Below are positions 28,129-38,733 of a DNA stretch of 64,000 nt, in pieces. Positions within the stretch are counted from its first letter, which is position 1; every line of letters starts with the position of its first letter. The stretch lies in the NCBI RefSeq assembly GCF_001552175.1, contig NZ_BCQR01000020.1:1-64000 (forward strand), read 5' to 3'. The notes beneath the pieces were generated by a model that was not told the origin of the DNA, made no database searches, and saw nothing but the letters and a program-made list of their open reading frames with translations. The translations under genes were made by a program, and so were the position numbers. This stretch comes from Actinomadura kijaniata NBRC 14229. Its GTDB lineage: Bacteria; Actinomycetota; Actinomycetes; Streptosporangiales; Streptosporangiaceae.

Positions 28129-28869
28129 CTACAGGCCCACGGCCTTGTACAGCTCGCCGATCTCTTTCACCGTCAGCGCCCGCATGTTGCCGGGCCGCAG
28201 CAGGCCGAGCTTGATCGGCCCGAACTCTACGCGGGCCAGCTGCTGCACGGGGAAGCCGACCTCCTTCAGCAGGCGGCGCACGATGTGCTTGCGGCCCTCG
28301 TGCAGGGTGATCTCCACCAGCACCCGCCGGCCCACCTGGTCGAAGATCCGGAACCGGTCGGCCTTGGCCATCCCGTCCTCCAGCTCCACGCCCCTCTTCA
28401 GGGTCCGGCCGAGGTCGCGCGGGATCGGGCCGTGGATCTCGGCCAGATAGGTCTTGGCGACGCCGTAGCTGGGGTGCATCAGGCGGTGCGCGAGCTCGCC
28501 GTCGTTGGTGAGCAGGATCAGGCCCTCGGTGTCGGTGTCCAGGCGGCCGACGTGGAACAGCCGTTCGGGCACCTCGACGTAGTCGGCCAGGGACTTGCGG
28601 CCTCGCTCGTCGGCCATGGTGGACACCACGCCACGCGGCTTGTTGATCATGTAGTAGCGCGTCTCGGCGCGGGTCTCGACGCGGCGGCCGTCGACATGGA
28701 TCACGTCGTGCTGCGGGTCGACGCGCTCACCGAAGCGGAAGACCTTCTTGCCGTTGACCGTGACCCGGCCCTCGCCGATCAGCTCCTCGCAGTGGCGGCG
28801 GCTGCCGATGCCGGCGTCCGCCATGACCTTCTGCAGGCGTACACCCTGGGTTTCGGCTCTTTCGGTCAC
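28129..28869 (-). CDS. rluB: RsuA/RluB-family rRNA pseudouridine synthase
   Basis: A 246-residue enzyme isomerising uridine in 23S rRNA. An N-terminal S4 RNA-binding domain (VRLQKVMADAGIGSRRHCEEL) is followed by the catalytic domain with the active Asp in VGRLDTDTEGLILLTNDGE; GRKHIVRRLLKEVGFPV is the C-terminal signature. It overlaps scpB by four bases, an arrangement kept in many Gram-positive genomes. Confidence 0.95.
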   Translation of the reverse strand: MTERAETQGVRLQKVMADAGIGSRRHCEELIGEGRVTVNGKKVFRFGERVDPQHDVIHVDGRRVETRAETRYYMINKPRGVVSTMADERGRKSLADYVEVPERLFHVGRLDTDTEGLILLTNDGELAHRLMHPSYGVAKTYLAEIHGPIPRDLGRTLKRGVELEDGMAKADRFRIFDQVGRRVLVEITLHEGRKHIVRRLLKEVGFPVQQLARVEFGPIKLGLLRPGNMRALTVKEIGELYKAVGL

Positions 28870-29459
28870 TTGTCCTCAACTATCTCTTCAGGCAGGTCGT
28901 CGGGCAGGTAGGGGGCCAGTTCCGGCAGCTCGTCGAGGCTGCGCAGCCCCAGCCGCTCCAGGAAGTAGTTCGTGGTCCGGTACAGGATGGCCTGGCCCTC
29001 GGGGTCCTGGCCGGCCTCCTCGATGAGTCCGCGCAGCGTCAGGGTGCGCATCACCCCGTCGCTGTTGACGCCGCGGATCGACGAGACCCGCGCGCGGCTC
29101 ACCGGCTGGCGGTAGGCCACCACGGCGAGGGTCTCCAGCGCGGCCTGCGTCAGCCTGGCCTGCTGGCCGTCGGTGACGTAGCGTTCCACGACCGGGGCGC
29201 AGACGTCCCGGGTGTAGAAGCGCCAGCCGCCGGCGACCTCCCTCAGGTCGAACCCCCGGCCCTGTTCAGTGTATTCCGACGACAGCGCGCGCAGGGCGGC
29301 GGAGATCTCGTGGGTGGGGCGCTCCAGCAGCTGGGCGAGGGTGATCTCGCTCACCGGCTCGTCCACCACCAGCAGGATCGCCTCGATGGAGGCGTACAGG
29401 CCCGGCCCCTCCTCCGCGGCGGAGGTCTCGGGAGTGTCGTCGGGAAGCGGATCGGTCAT
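28866..29459 (-). CDS. scpB: SMC-ScpAB complex subunit ScpB
   Basis: A 197-residue winged-helix protein of the condensin-like SMC complex that organises and segregates the chromosome. The family sequence begins at ASIEAILLVVDEPVSEITLA and includes AALETLAVVAYRQPVSRARV and LRGLIEEAGQDPEGQ. It overlaps scpA upstream and rluB downstream by four bases each, so the three are translationally coupled. Confidence 0.96.
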   Translation of the reverse strand: MTDPLPDDTPETSAAEEGPGLYASIEAILLVVDEPVSEITLAQLLERPTHEISAALRALSSEYTEQGRGFDLREVAGGWRFYTRDVCAPVVERYVTDGQQARLTQAALETLAVVAYRQPVSRARVSSIRGVNSDGVMRTLTLRGLIEEAGQDPEGQAILYRTTNYFLERLGLRSLDELPELAPYLPDDLPEEIVEDK

Positions 29460-30364
29460 TCGGCGTCCTGTTCGGGCTGTTCGTTCTGCTCGTCCTTGGG
29501 CTTCTCGCGGGAGCCCTCGTAGTCGTCACCAACCTCGACGTCGCCCTGGTCGGCGCCGATCCAGGTGACGTGCAGCTCGCCGAGCGGCTCGTCCTGCTCG
29601 AACGTGACCGCCAGCTCCCGGTACAGCTCCAGCAGCGCCAGGAACCGGGCCACCACCTCGAACGTGCCCTCGGCGTCGTCGACCAGCACCCGGAACGTGG
29701 TCTGCCGCAGCTCCCGCAGCTTGGCGACCACGATCGCCGCCTGCTCCTTCACGCTCGCCCGGGGCTGGTACATGTGCTCCACCGACACCGTCGGCGGGGC
29801 CTTGGGCGCCATGGCGCGGGCGGCGAGCCGGGCGAACTCCTCGGGGCCGAGGCCGAGCAGCACCTCGGGCAGCAGGTTGGCGAAGCGGGGCTCCATCGGC
29901 ACCAGGCGCGGATATCGGCGGTTCGCCTCGGCCATCCGCCGCGCCACGTCCTTGGCGACCTCCTTGTAGGCCCGGTACTGCAGCAGCCGCGCGAACAGCA
30001 GGTCGCGGGCCTCCAGCAGCGCCAGGTCCTCCTCGTCGTCCACCTCGCCCGAGGGCAGCAGCCGCGCCGCCTTCAGGTCCAGCAGCGTCGCGGCGACCAG
30101 CAGGAAGTGGCTGGCCTGGTCCAGGTCCCAGTCCCGGCCGTGCGAGCGGATGTGGGCGATGAAGTCGTCGGTGACCTTGTGCAGCGACACCTCGGTGATG
30201 TCGAGCTTGTGCTTGGAGATCAGCTGGAGCAGCAGGTCGAACGGGCCCTCGAAGTTGTCGAGGTGGACCTGGAAGCCCTGGTGCTCGCCCGCGGCGTCCG
30301 GCGGGGAGTCGGGTGGGGCCGCGGAGCCCTCGCCTGGGGCGTCCGGGGCGGCGGGTTGCGTCAC
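29456..30364 (-). CDS. scpA: SMC-ScpAB complex subunit ScpA (kleisin)
   Basis: A kleisin of about 302 residues bridging SMC heads. The N-terminal kleisin motif is FQVHLDNFEGPFDLLLQLI and DITEVSLHKVTDDFI; the C-terminal winged helix is LLELYRELAVTFEQDEPLGE. An N-terminal Pro/Ala-rich leader of ~30 residues and an acidic, Gln-rich tail extend the core. The GTG at 30364 is taken as start (VTQPAAP); a TTG three codons upstream is possible, and no clear Shine-Dalgarno is visible for either. Confidence 0.94.
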   Translation of the reverse strand: MTQPAAPDAPGEGSAAPPDSPPDAAGEHQGFQVHLDNFEGPFDLLLQLISKHKLDITEVSLHKVTDDFIAHIRSHGRDWDLDQASHFLLVAATLLDLKAARLLPSGEVDDEEDLALLEARDLLFARLLQYRAYKEVAKDVARRMAEANRRYPRLVPMEPRFANLLPEVLLGLGPEEFARLAARAMAPKAPPTVSVEHMYQPRASVKEQAAIVVAKLRELRQTTFRVLVDDAEGTFEVVARFLALLELYRELAVTFEQDEPLGELHVTWIGADQGDVEVGDDYEGSREKPKDEQNEQPEQDAE

Positions 30365-30386
30365 GGATACCAACCGTAGTCGACCG

Positions 30387-30707
30387 TCAGGCCTCTTCGA
30401 GGCGGCGCACCAGGGTGCTGGACGCGCCGCGCGCCTCGTAGTCGGCCAGCATCGCGGCGACGGCCTCCCGGACCAGCCGCCCCCGGTCCACGGCCAGGCC
30501 GTGGTCGGCGCGCAGGATCAGCCGGAGCCGTTCCAGCTCCAGCAGCTCGGCGCGGGACAGGTACACCGTGATCTTGGTGTCGTGGCGCTGCCGGCCGGAG
30601 GGGCGGTGGCGCGGGGCCGCGGCGGGCTCGGGGGCCGGCTCGGGCTCGGGCGCGGGGCGGGCGGGGAGGGTGGGACGGAAGATCTCGTCCGCCCCGGGAA
30701 GACTCAC
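30387..30707 (-). CDS. Ribbon-helix-helix-like small protein paired with ParA
   Basis: A 106-residue protein. The first half is Pro/Ala/Glu-rich and likely disordered; the second half (TKITVYLSRAELLELERLRL, then GRLVREAVAAMLADYEARG) has the strand-helix-helix pattern and basic balance of an RHH DNA-binding domain. The GTG start overlaps the parA stop by four bases (GTGA), so it is coupled to parA. This fits a ParB-like centromere-binding or regulator partner for the ParA-type ATPase, which is inference. A GTG five codons earlier is the alternative start. Confidence 0.7.
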   Translation of the reverse strand: MSLPGADEIFRPTLPARPAPEPEPAPEPAAAPRHRPSGRQRHDTKITVYLSRAELLELERLRLILRADHGLAVDRGRLVREAVAAMLADYEARGASSTLVRRLEEA

Positions 30708-31615
30708 CCTACGAGCCGCCACCTTTCGAGCACCTCCCGTGCCAGACCCCGATACGCGTTCGCCCCCATCGAGTTGGGGTCGAAGTAGGTGATCGGCTCC
30801 CCGGCGACGGTGGCGTCCGGGAAGCGTACCGTGCGGTTGATGACGGTGTGGAAGACCTTCTCGCCGAACGCCTCGACGATGCGTCCCAGCACCTCGCGGG
30901 TGTGCAGGGTCCGCGAGTCGTACATGGTGCCCAGCACCCCGTCGATCACCAGGTCGGGGTTGATGCGGCCCTGGACCTTGTCGATGGTCTCCATCAGCAG
31001 GGCGACGCCGCGCATGGCGAAGTACTCGCACTCCAGCGGGATGAGCACGCCGTGGCTGGCGGCCAGCGCGTTGACCGTCAGCAGGCCCAGCGACGGCTGG
31101 CAGTCGATGAGGATGTAGTCGTAGTGCGGGACGGCCGACTTCAGGGCCCCGGCCAGGATGTACTCGCGGCCGACCTCGTGGACGAGCTGCACCTCGGCGC
31201 CGGACAGGTCGATGTTGGACGGAAGCAGGTCCATCCCGTCGACGCCGGTCTCGATGACCACGTCCTCCCACTCGGTGTCGCGTTCGAGCAGCAGGTTGTG
31301 GATGGTCATGTCGAGCTGGCGGGGGTCGCCCTTGCCCAGGCCGACCGAGAGCGCGCCCTGCGGGTCGAAGTCCACCAGCAGCACCCGGCGGCCGTACTCG
31401 GCCAGCGCGGCGCCCAGGTTGATGGTGGTGGTGGTCTTGCCGACGCCGCCCTTCTGGTTGCAGATCGACACGATCCGGGCCGGGCCGTGCTCGGCCAGCG
31501 GCTCGGGATCGGGGAAGACCGGGACGGGCCGCATGGTGGGTCCCAGCGCGGCCCGCGGATCGGTCTCTATGGTGGCGGACGCCAGAACGTCCTCGGCAGC
31601 GTGTGTGCTCGTCAC
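30704..31615 (-). CDS. ParA/Soj-family ATPase beside scpAB
   Basis: A 303-residue deviant-Walker ATPase. The deviant Walker A box is ICNQKGGVGKTTTTINLGAA with both signature lysines, Walker A' is VDFDPQGALSVGLG, and IDCQPSLGLLTVNALAA follows. The ~50-residue N-terminal extension is typical of the actinobacterial copy next to scpA, which is distinct from the origin-proximal parA of parABS (no parB or parS is seen here). It probably acts in chromosome organisation or positioning. The GTG start is chosen at the first conserved residue. Confidence 0.92.
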   Translation of the reverse strand: MTSTHAAEDVLASATIETDPRAALGPTMRPVPVFPDPEPLAEHGPARIVSICNQKGGVGKTTTTINLGAALAEYGRRVLLVDFDPQGALSVGLGKGDPRQLDMTIHNLLLERDTEWEDVVIETGVDGMDLLPSNIDLSGAEVQLVHEVGREYILAGALKSAVPHYDYILIDCQPSLGLLTVNALAASHGVLIPLECEYFAMRGVALLMETIDKVQGRINPDLVIDGVLGTMYDSRTLHTREVLGRIVEAFGEKVFHTVINRTVRFPDATVAGEPITYFDPNSMGANAYRGLAREVLERWRLVG

Positions 31616-31727
31616 CCAGATCCCTCCCCGGCGGCCGGAATGCCATCCAGAACCGGGACTCTATGGCCTGTCACCTCGGGTCTCAAGCTGACGCGCGCCA
31701 ATGGTCGCGATTTGTCGGCGCACCCGT

Positions 31728-32735
31728 CTAGCTGCGGGCACGCGGATGGGAGGTCGCGTAGACCTCGCGAAGCAGTTGCACTGTGACCAGAGTGTAGACC
31801 TGGGTGGTGGTCACCGAGGCGTGTCCGAGCAATTCCTGGACGGCCCGGACGTCCGCGCCGCCGTCCAGCAGATGGGTGGCGAACGAGTGGCGCAGCGTGT
31901 GCGGCGACACCTCCTTCAGCCCGGCGCGTTCGGCGGCGGCGCGCAGCACCATCCACGCGCCCTGGCGGGACAGGCGGCCCCCGCGGGCGTTGAGGAACAG
32001 CGCGGGCCCGCCGCGCCCGCCGCGGCTGAGCTCGGGGCGGGCGCGCACCAGGTACGCCTCGACGGCGCGGCGGGCGTAGTCGCCGACGGGCACGACGCGG
32101 GCCTTGCCGCCCTTGCCCGCGACGCGCGCGAACCCCTCGTCCAGGTCGAGGTCGTCGATGTCGAGGCCGACCGCCTCGGAGATGCGGGCCCCGGAGCCGT
32201 ACAGCAGTTCCAGCAGCGCGCGGTCGCGGAGGGCGCGCGCGGTCCCGGCGGCGCCCTCGTCCGAGGTGGAGGCGGCCGACAGCAGGCGCTCCACCTCGTC
32301 GATGGAGATCGCCTTGGGCAGGCGGCGCGGCGGCGTGGGGGGCCTGACGTCGCGGGCGGGGTCGTCGGCGGCCAGTCCCTCGCGCAGCGCGAAGCGGTGC
32401 AGGCCGCGCACGGCGACCACGGCGCGGGCGGCGGACCCGGCGGCCAGCGGCGGATGGTCGGCGTCGCCCTCGCGCAGCGCGACCAGGAACGCCCGCACGT
32501 CGTCCTCGGTGACCTCGCCGATGGCGGCGCGCCCGCGTTCGACCAGGGTGGCCAGGTAGCGGCGCAGGTCGCGGCGGTAGGACGACAGGGTGTTGGCGGC
32601 CAGGCCCCGTTCGACGGCCAGATGTCCCAGGTAGGTGCGCACGGCGGACTCCAGCGCGGTGCCGGCCGCCGGACCGGTGCCGGGGGCCGGGGCGGCGTGC
32701 GAGCCCGTCGCGCTCGGGGACAGTGGGCACCTCAT
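31728..32735 (-). CDS. xerD: Tyrosine recombinase XerD
   Basis: A 335-residue site-specific recombinase resolving chromosome dimers at dif. An N-terminal SAM-like core-binding domain ([20 protein letters not shown]) is followed by the catalytic domain with the full Arg-Lys-His-Arg-His-Tyr set: Arg in [37 protein letters not shown] with the Tyr nucleophile. ATG at 32735 is preferred; the open frame runs 71 codons further upstream but without similarity. Located between the NUDIX gene and parA as in other actinobacteria. Confidence 0.95.
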   Translation of the reverse strand: MRCPLSPSATGSHAAPAPGTGPAAGTALESAVRTYLGHLAVERGLAANTLSSYRRDLRRYLATLVERGRAAIGEVTEDDVRAFLVALREGDADHPPLAAGSAARAVVAVRGLHRFALREGLAADDPARDVRPPTPPRRLPKAISIDEVERLLSAASTSDEGAAGTARALRDRALLELLYGSGARISEAVGLDIDDLDLDEGFARVAGKGGKARVVPVGDYARRAVEAYLVRARPELSRGGRGGPALFLNARGGRLSRQGAWMVLRAAAERAGLKEVSPHTLRHSFATHLLDGGADVRAVQELLGHASVTTTQVYTLVTVQLLREVYATSHPRARS

Positions 32736-32910
32736 TCCGGTGGATCGCCGGTGGGACGTGCCCATCATGCCCGTTCCGGACCACTGGAGCACGGCGACAC
32801 CCACGCGCGAAGAACGCCCTCTACCGACCCGTCCCCCACAACCGACGCGCACCTGCACCAACACCCTCCGCGAGGGTCTCCCCCACCAACGCGTTTCGGG
32901 GTGAATACGC

Positions 32911-32949
32911 CGTGGAGCCCCCCGCGTGCTTTTTGCGGGGGGCTCCACG
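32911..32949. terminator. Strong hairpin between the NUDIX gene and xerD
   Basis: Perfect 15-bp arms (CGTGGAGCCCCCCGC and complement) around a 9-base loop GTGCTTTTT. It starts 14 bases beyond the NUDIX stop codon, so it should end the pyrG-NUDIX transcript and separate it from xerD. On the minus strand no U-run follows; on the plus strand a T-rich stretch does. Confidence 0.85.
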
Positions 32950-32962
32950 GCTTTCTAGCTTT

Positions 32963-33606
32963 TTACTCCTCCGGGGCGTCCGCGGGGCGCAGGGCGCGGT
33001 AGCCGTCGGCGCGGGCGGCGTGGGCCGCCAGGATGCCCAGGCACGCCAGCGTGTTGTGGACGTGACCGGCCAGGACCTTGGCGACGGCCTCCTCCAGCGG
33101 CACCCAGACGACCGGCATGTCGGCCTCCTCGTGGACCCGCTGGAAGTCGATCTCCTCGGCGGGGACCAGGGTGAGGTCGCGGGCCAGGAAGATCCGGGAG
33201 CGCTCGTCGGACATGCCCGAGGACGGGTACACGTCGACGAGGGTGTCCCAGCGGCCGGCGCGGTACCCCGACTCCTCCAGCAGCTCGCGGGCGGCCAGCT
33301 CGTGCAGCGGCTCGCCGTCCTTGTCGCGCAGCCCGGCGGGCACCTCCCACAGCAGGTGCCCGACGGGGTGGCGGTACTGGCGGATCAGCAGCACCCGGTC
33401 GCGGTCGTCCAGGGCGAGGACGCCGACCGAGCCCAGGTGCTCGATGACGTCACGGCCGACGATCTCGGTGTCCGCGCCGTTCGGCATGCGGACCCGGTCG
33501 CGGCGCACGTTGAACACGTGGCCCTCGAACGGGCGCTCGCTGCCGGTGACCTCCCAGCGTTCGGGACGGTCGCGGACGTCGTCGGGGCCCAGGTCGCGGG
33601 GGTCGC

Positions 33607-33610
<4 letters not shown>
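32963..33610 (-). CDS. NUDIX hydrolase, ADP-ribose pyrophosphatase type
   Basis: A 215-residue Nudix protein expected to cleave ADP-ribose to AMP and ribose 5-phosphate. The Nudix box is G-x5-E-x7-RELLEESG (around [20 protein letters not shown]), preceded by [19 protein letters not shown] and followed by [20 protein letters not shown], the ADPRase family marks. The GTG start overlaps the pyrG stop by four bases. The pyrG-NUDIX-xerD order is conserved in actinobacteria. Confidence 0.94.
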
Positions 33611-35292
<1,682 letters not shown>

Positions 35293-35380
35293 GAAGACAC
35301 TCCCGTGGTCGTTGCGAGGCGGACGGTACCGCACTGTCCACGGGCCACCAGGATAACAGGCGGCACGACGTGTCCCGTCC

Positions 35381-35402
35381 GGGACCCGCCCGGCCGGGTC
35401 CC
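35381..35402 (-). terminator. Hairpin downstream of the coiled-coil gene
   Basis: GGGACCCG and CGGGTCCC arms with a 6-base loop that can pair further, 83 bases past the stop of the coiled-coil gene and upstream of pyrG. It may end that transcript; it could also lie in the pyrG leader. Confidence 0.5.
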
Positions 35403-35484
35403 GATCGGACCCCCAGGTCAGGGGTCGTTCGGGGAGGCTTCGCCGCCCCGGCGGCCGGTGGGCCGCCGGGGGTGGGGGCCGCGG

Positions 35485-37404
35485 CTACAGGCGCGGCGTG
35501 GCCGCCGTCGGCATGATGGTGCGCAGCTGGCGGGTGAGTTCGTCGATCAGCGAGCGGGCCTGGTCGGCGGCCTGCTTGGCGGCGTCGCGCTCCTGCGACA
35601 GCTCGGCGATGGCCGCGCGCTGCTCGGTGACGGCCTGGGCGAGCTGGTCGACCCACTGGTCGCGTTCGGCGAGCTTCTCGGCGATCGCGTCGCGTTCGGT
35701 GGCCATCTGGCGCATCCCGGCCACGGCCTGGTCGCGTTCCCGGGAGGCCTGGTCGGCACGGCCGCGGGCGATGGTCAGCTCCGACTCGGCGCGGGCCTGC
35801 GCCTGCTCGGCGGACTCGCGGGCGCGTTCGGCGGCGGCCAGCGTCTGCTGGGCGGTCTCCAGGGCGCGCTCGTTCTTCTTGGCGGCCTCCAGGGACTGCG
35901 CGGCCATGTCGAGGGCCTGCTGGCGCTCGGACTCGGCCTCGGAGGCGCGGCGCTCGGCGTCGACGGCGCGGCTCTCGGCGGACTTGGCGCGCACGTCGGC
36001 GCCCTTGGCCAGGTGCTCGGACTCGGTCATCCGGCGCTCGGCCTCCTGGGCCCGCGCCTCGGCGCTCTTGGCGCGGCGCTCGGACTCGGCGGCCCGCACG
36101 TCGGCGCCCTTGGCCAGGTGCTCGGACTCGGTCGCCCGGCGCTCGGCCTCGGCGACGCGCCGTTCGGCCTCCTGGACGCGGCGCTCGGCCTCGGCGGCGC
36201 GGCCCTCGGCGGTCTGGGCGCGCAGCCGGTTGTCGTCGGCCTCCTTGGTGGCGCCCGCGACGGCGTGCTGGAGGTTCTGCACGCTGGTCTCGGCGTCGGT
36301 GAGCTTGGCGCGCAGCCCGGCGAGCTCGGCGTGGGCGTTCTCCAGGGCGCGCGACAGCTCGGTGGCCTGCTCGGTGACGCGGTCGCGTTCGGCCTCGACG
36401 GCGCGGCGGGCCCCGACGGCGTCCTCGACGGCGCGCAGGGCGTCGTCTCGGGCCTCGCTCATCGCGTCCCGCTGGGTGATGGCCTGGCGGACTGTGGCCT
36501 CGGCCTCGGCGACGCGCCGTTCGGCCTGCTCGACCTGGGCGCGCGCCTGCTCGGCCTGCGCCTGGGCCTGCTCCATGCGGACGCGGGACTGCTCGGCCTG
36601 GGCCTGGGCCTGCTCCATCTGGGAACGGGCCTGCTCGGCCTGCGCGCGCGCCTGCTCGGCCTGCACCCGGGCCTGCTCGGCCTGGCCGCGGGCCTGGTCG
36701 GCCTGGGCGCGGCCCTGCTGGGCCTGGTTCCAGGCGGCGGCGGCGTCGCGCTGGGCCTCCTCCTTCTCGTCCTGGAGGGAGGCGATCTGCTGGACCGCCT
36801 CGGCCTGGACGTCCTTGGTGCGCTTCTCGGCCTCGGCGAGCTGGCGCTCCAGGTCCACGGCGCGGCGCTCGGCCTGCTCGGCCTGGCCGCGCGCCCGCTG
36901 CACCTCGCCCCAGGCGGCCGCCGCGTCGCGCTGGGCTGCCTCCTTCTCGGCGGTGAGGGCGGAGATCTTGGCGGCGGACTCGTTCTGCGCCTCGGTCAGC
37001 CGCCGCTCCAGGTCCACGGCGCGGCGGTCGGCCTGCTCGGCCTGGCCCCGGGCGCGCTGCACCTCGCCCCACGCGGCGGCGGCGTCGCGCTGGGCGGCCT
37101 CCTTGTCGGCGGTGATCTGCGAGATCTGCGAGGCGGCGTCGTTCTGCGCCTCGGAGACCTTGCGCTCGCCCGCCGCCAGTGCGTCGCCGATCAGGTCGGC
37201 CATCTGCCGCAGCCGCTCGACGATGTCCCACGGCTGTGCCTCGGGGGCGTCGGGCTCCCCGGCGGGGTTCGCGGCCTTGATCGGTTGCTGGGCCGCCTGG
37301 ACCACCTCGGGCTGGGGGCCCGTGTCACGTCCGACCGGGGTGGGCCAGGGCGAACCGGCGTCCCGCACGCTCCGCGAACCACCCGATCCGTTCAGCTCGC
37401 TCAC
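35485..37404 (-). CDS. 639-residue repeat-rich coiled-coil protein
   Basis: A soluble protein whose residues ~60-620 are almost unbroken alpha-helical coiled coil, rich in Ala, Glu, Gln and Arg. A near-identical block (EAAQRDAAAAWGEVQRARGQ) recurs at residues 102, 155 and 215 with gaps of 53 and 60, i.e. differing by one heptad. Residues ~230-290 are a run of eight-odd heptads of the type QARxQAE. Later segments repeat AEAERRV and TESEHLAKGADVRA. The N-terminus (1-58) is Pro/Gly-rich and the C-terminus basic. There is no signal peptide or membrane helix. It may be a cytoskeletal or polarity protein of the FilP/Scy/DivIVA kind; I cannot assign a family. Confidence 0.8.
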   Translation of the reverse strand: MSELNGSGGSRSVRDAGSPWPTPVGRDTGPQPEVVQAAQQPIKAANPAGEPDAPEAQPWDIVERLRQMADLIGDALAAGERKVSEAQNDAASQISQITADKEAAQRDAAAAWGEVQRARGQAEQADRRAVDLERRLTEAQNESAAKISALTAEKEAAQRDAAAAWGEVQRARGQAEQAERRAVDLERQLAEAEKRTKDVQAEAVQQIASLQDEKEEAQRDAAAAWNQAQQGRAQADQARGQAEQARVQAEQARAQAEQARSQMEQAQAQAEQSRVRMEQAQAQAEQARAQVEQAERRVAEAEATVRQAITQRDAMSEARDDALRAVEDAVGARRAVEAERDRVTEQATELSRALENAHAELAGLRAKLTDAETSVQNLQHAVAGATKEADDNRLRAQTAEGRAAEAERRVQEAERRVAEAERRATESEHLAKGADVRAAESERRAKSAEARAQEAERRMTESEHLAKGADVRAKSAESRAVDAERRASEAESERQQALDMAAQSLEAAKKNERALETAQQTLAAAERARESAEQAQARAESELTIARGRADQASRERDQAVAGMRQMATERDAIAEKLAERDQWVDQLAQAVTEQRAAIAELSQERDAAKQAADQARSLIDELTRQLRTIMPTAATPRL

Positions 37405-38119
37405 TGTTCTCCTCGCCTGCTCGCTGCACTCCTCGCCTGGCGGCTCGTCGCATGGCTCACCAAAGGCACTCTAGTGCCGACCAGCGGAGCGTTTGCCCAG
37501 TTTGGGGTTTAGTTTCTTGATCCTCCCCCGGGAGACACCCCCGAACGGGGTGAAAAATCACAGGCCATGGGGGTTGGACCTCGGATTCGCCCATCCGGCG
37601 CTTCCGCCACGCCTCACCCCCACGCCGTGACCAGAATCTCGGTCCTCCCCTTCCTCCCGCAACGCGCGCTTCCCTGGGCATTCGGCCGCGGCGACGACGC
37701 ACAGTGTTCCCGACAGCATCTCGGCAAACCGGCGTTCCGCCGGGCGGCGACGCGCGGCGAGGATCTTCGGTCAACCGGCGAGGTGGTCCGACACTCCTCC
37801 TTCGCCCGGCCGATGAAAAAGGACATCTCGTTGATCACCGCGGCGCGCCCGCGGCGGTCGGCGCCGGGCGCCTGCGGTGGGCCATGGAGACTTCCGGTGT
37901 GGCGTGGATTCGACACCTTCACCACATCGGAGGTCTCCCTCGCTCATCAGAGGCCCAACGGTGTCGACAACGTTCGCGATCAGTGCGGCCAGGGCCTGTT
38001 TCCGAACGGGCCTCGGCCACCCGCGCGGGTCAGATCGCGAAGCGATGTCGCGCCCGCCGAGTCCCGGTGAGGCGCGAGCCCCCGGGCGCGCGCCGTGGGC
38101 CGGGACCTCGGAACACGAC
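37405..38119. other. 715-base interval without a convincing gene
   Basis: The interval between the coiled-coil gene and the TetR regulator is less GC-biased than its surroundings and its open frames lack actinobacterial third-position GC bias and family similarity. It should contain the promoter of the coiled-coil gene at its left end. I see no tRNA, convincing riboswitch fold or mobile-element end. Confidence 0.55.
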
Positions 38120-38683
38120 CTAACGCGCGAAGCCGCACAGGAGCGCGTTGACCACCGCCTCGGCCTCCGGCTGCGGGACGCCGATGAGGCCGCGGTAGAC
38201 GGCCAGGCCGACGAGCATGTCCGACAGCATCCACAGGTCCGCGTCGGCGGACAGCTCCCCCCGGGCGATCGCGCGGTCGTAGATCTCCCAGCTGCGTTCC
38301 ATCCGGGAGCGCATGGCGGTGCGGATGATCTCGGCGATCGCGGGGTCCCGGCCGGCCTCGCCGAAGATCTCCCGGGTCCGTTCCGCGATCTCGGGAGAGT
38401 CCCAGGCGGCGAGCGTCTCGGTGGCGATCACGACCAGGTCGCCGGCCAGCGACCCGGTGTCGGGGACCGCCGTCACCTGCGCGTCCATGGCGATGCCGAG
38501 CGCGTCCAGCAGGATGTCGCGCTTGGTGGCGTAGCGGCGGAAGACGCTCGCCCGGCCCACGCCGGCGGCCGCCGCCACCTCGTCCATGGTGAACGACGGC
38601 CCCTTGCTGAACAGCAACGACACCGCCGCCTGCCGGATGCGCGCGTCGACCTCGGGATCGGGCTTGCGCCCACGGCCACTCAT
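38120..38683 (-). CDS. TetR-family transcriptional regulator
   Basis: A 187-residue repressor-type protein. The N-terminal HTH (FTMDEVAAAAGVGRASVFRR, about residues 35-55) is typical, with the C-terminal ligand and dimer domain (AWDSPEIAERTREIFGEAGR onward) of the class found beside oxygenases. It is divergent from the FAD monooxygenase, 50 bases apart; AGATA-type repeats in that gap overlap the monooxygenase promoter, so it probably represses it until a substrate-like ligand appears. Confidence 0.9.
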   Translation of the reverse strand: MSGRGRKPDPEVDARIRQAAVSLLFSKGPSFTMDEVAAAAGVGRASVFRRYATKRDILLDALGIAMDAQVTAVPDTGSLAGDLVVIATETLAAWDSPEIAERTREIFGEAGRDPAIAEIIRTAMRSRMERSWEIYDRAIARGELSADADLWMLSDMLVGLAVYRGLIGVPQPEAEAVVNALLCGFAR

Positions 38684-38718
38684 TGAGATACTCCAGATAT
38701 CAGATACTCTAAGTCTCA
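38683..38718 (+). promoter_or_regulatory. Promoter with overlapping operator repeats between tetR and the FAD monooxygenase
   Basis: A -35-like TTGAGA (38683-38688) and -10-like TACTCT (38705-38710) are 16 bases apart. Overlapping them, AGATACTC occurs at 38686 and 38702 with AGATAT between at 38695, and outer TGAGA/TCTCA arms are inverted (38684 and 38714). The layout is that of a TetR repressor site on its divergent target promoter. Confidence 0.5.
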
Positions 38719-38733
38719 GAAGAGGTTACGGTC

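Noticed and set aside
32736-32948. N-terminal extension of xerD
   Set aside because: The open frame continues 71 codons upstream, but that part is Arg/Gly-rich without similarity and overlaps the terminator of the NUDIX gene.
35485-37404. Regular short DNA repeats resembling a CRISPR or satellite array
   Set aside because: Period follows codons for heptads, repeats are imperfect, no constant repeat/spacer lengths and no cas genes; it is a coding repeat.
37567-38070. 167-codon open frame in the gap right of the coiled-coil gene
   Set aside because: Amino-acid composition and codon third positions do not fit the genome, no ribosome-binding site, and no recognisable motif.
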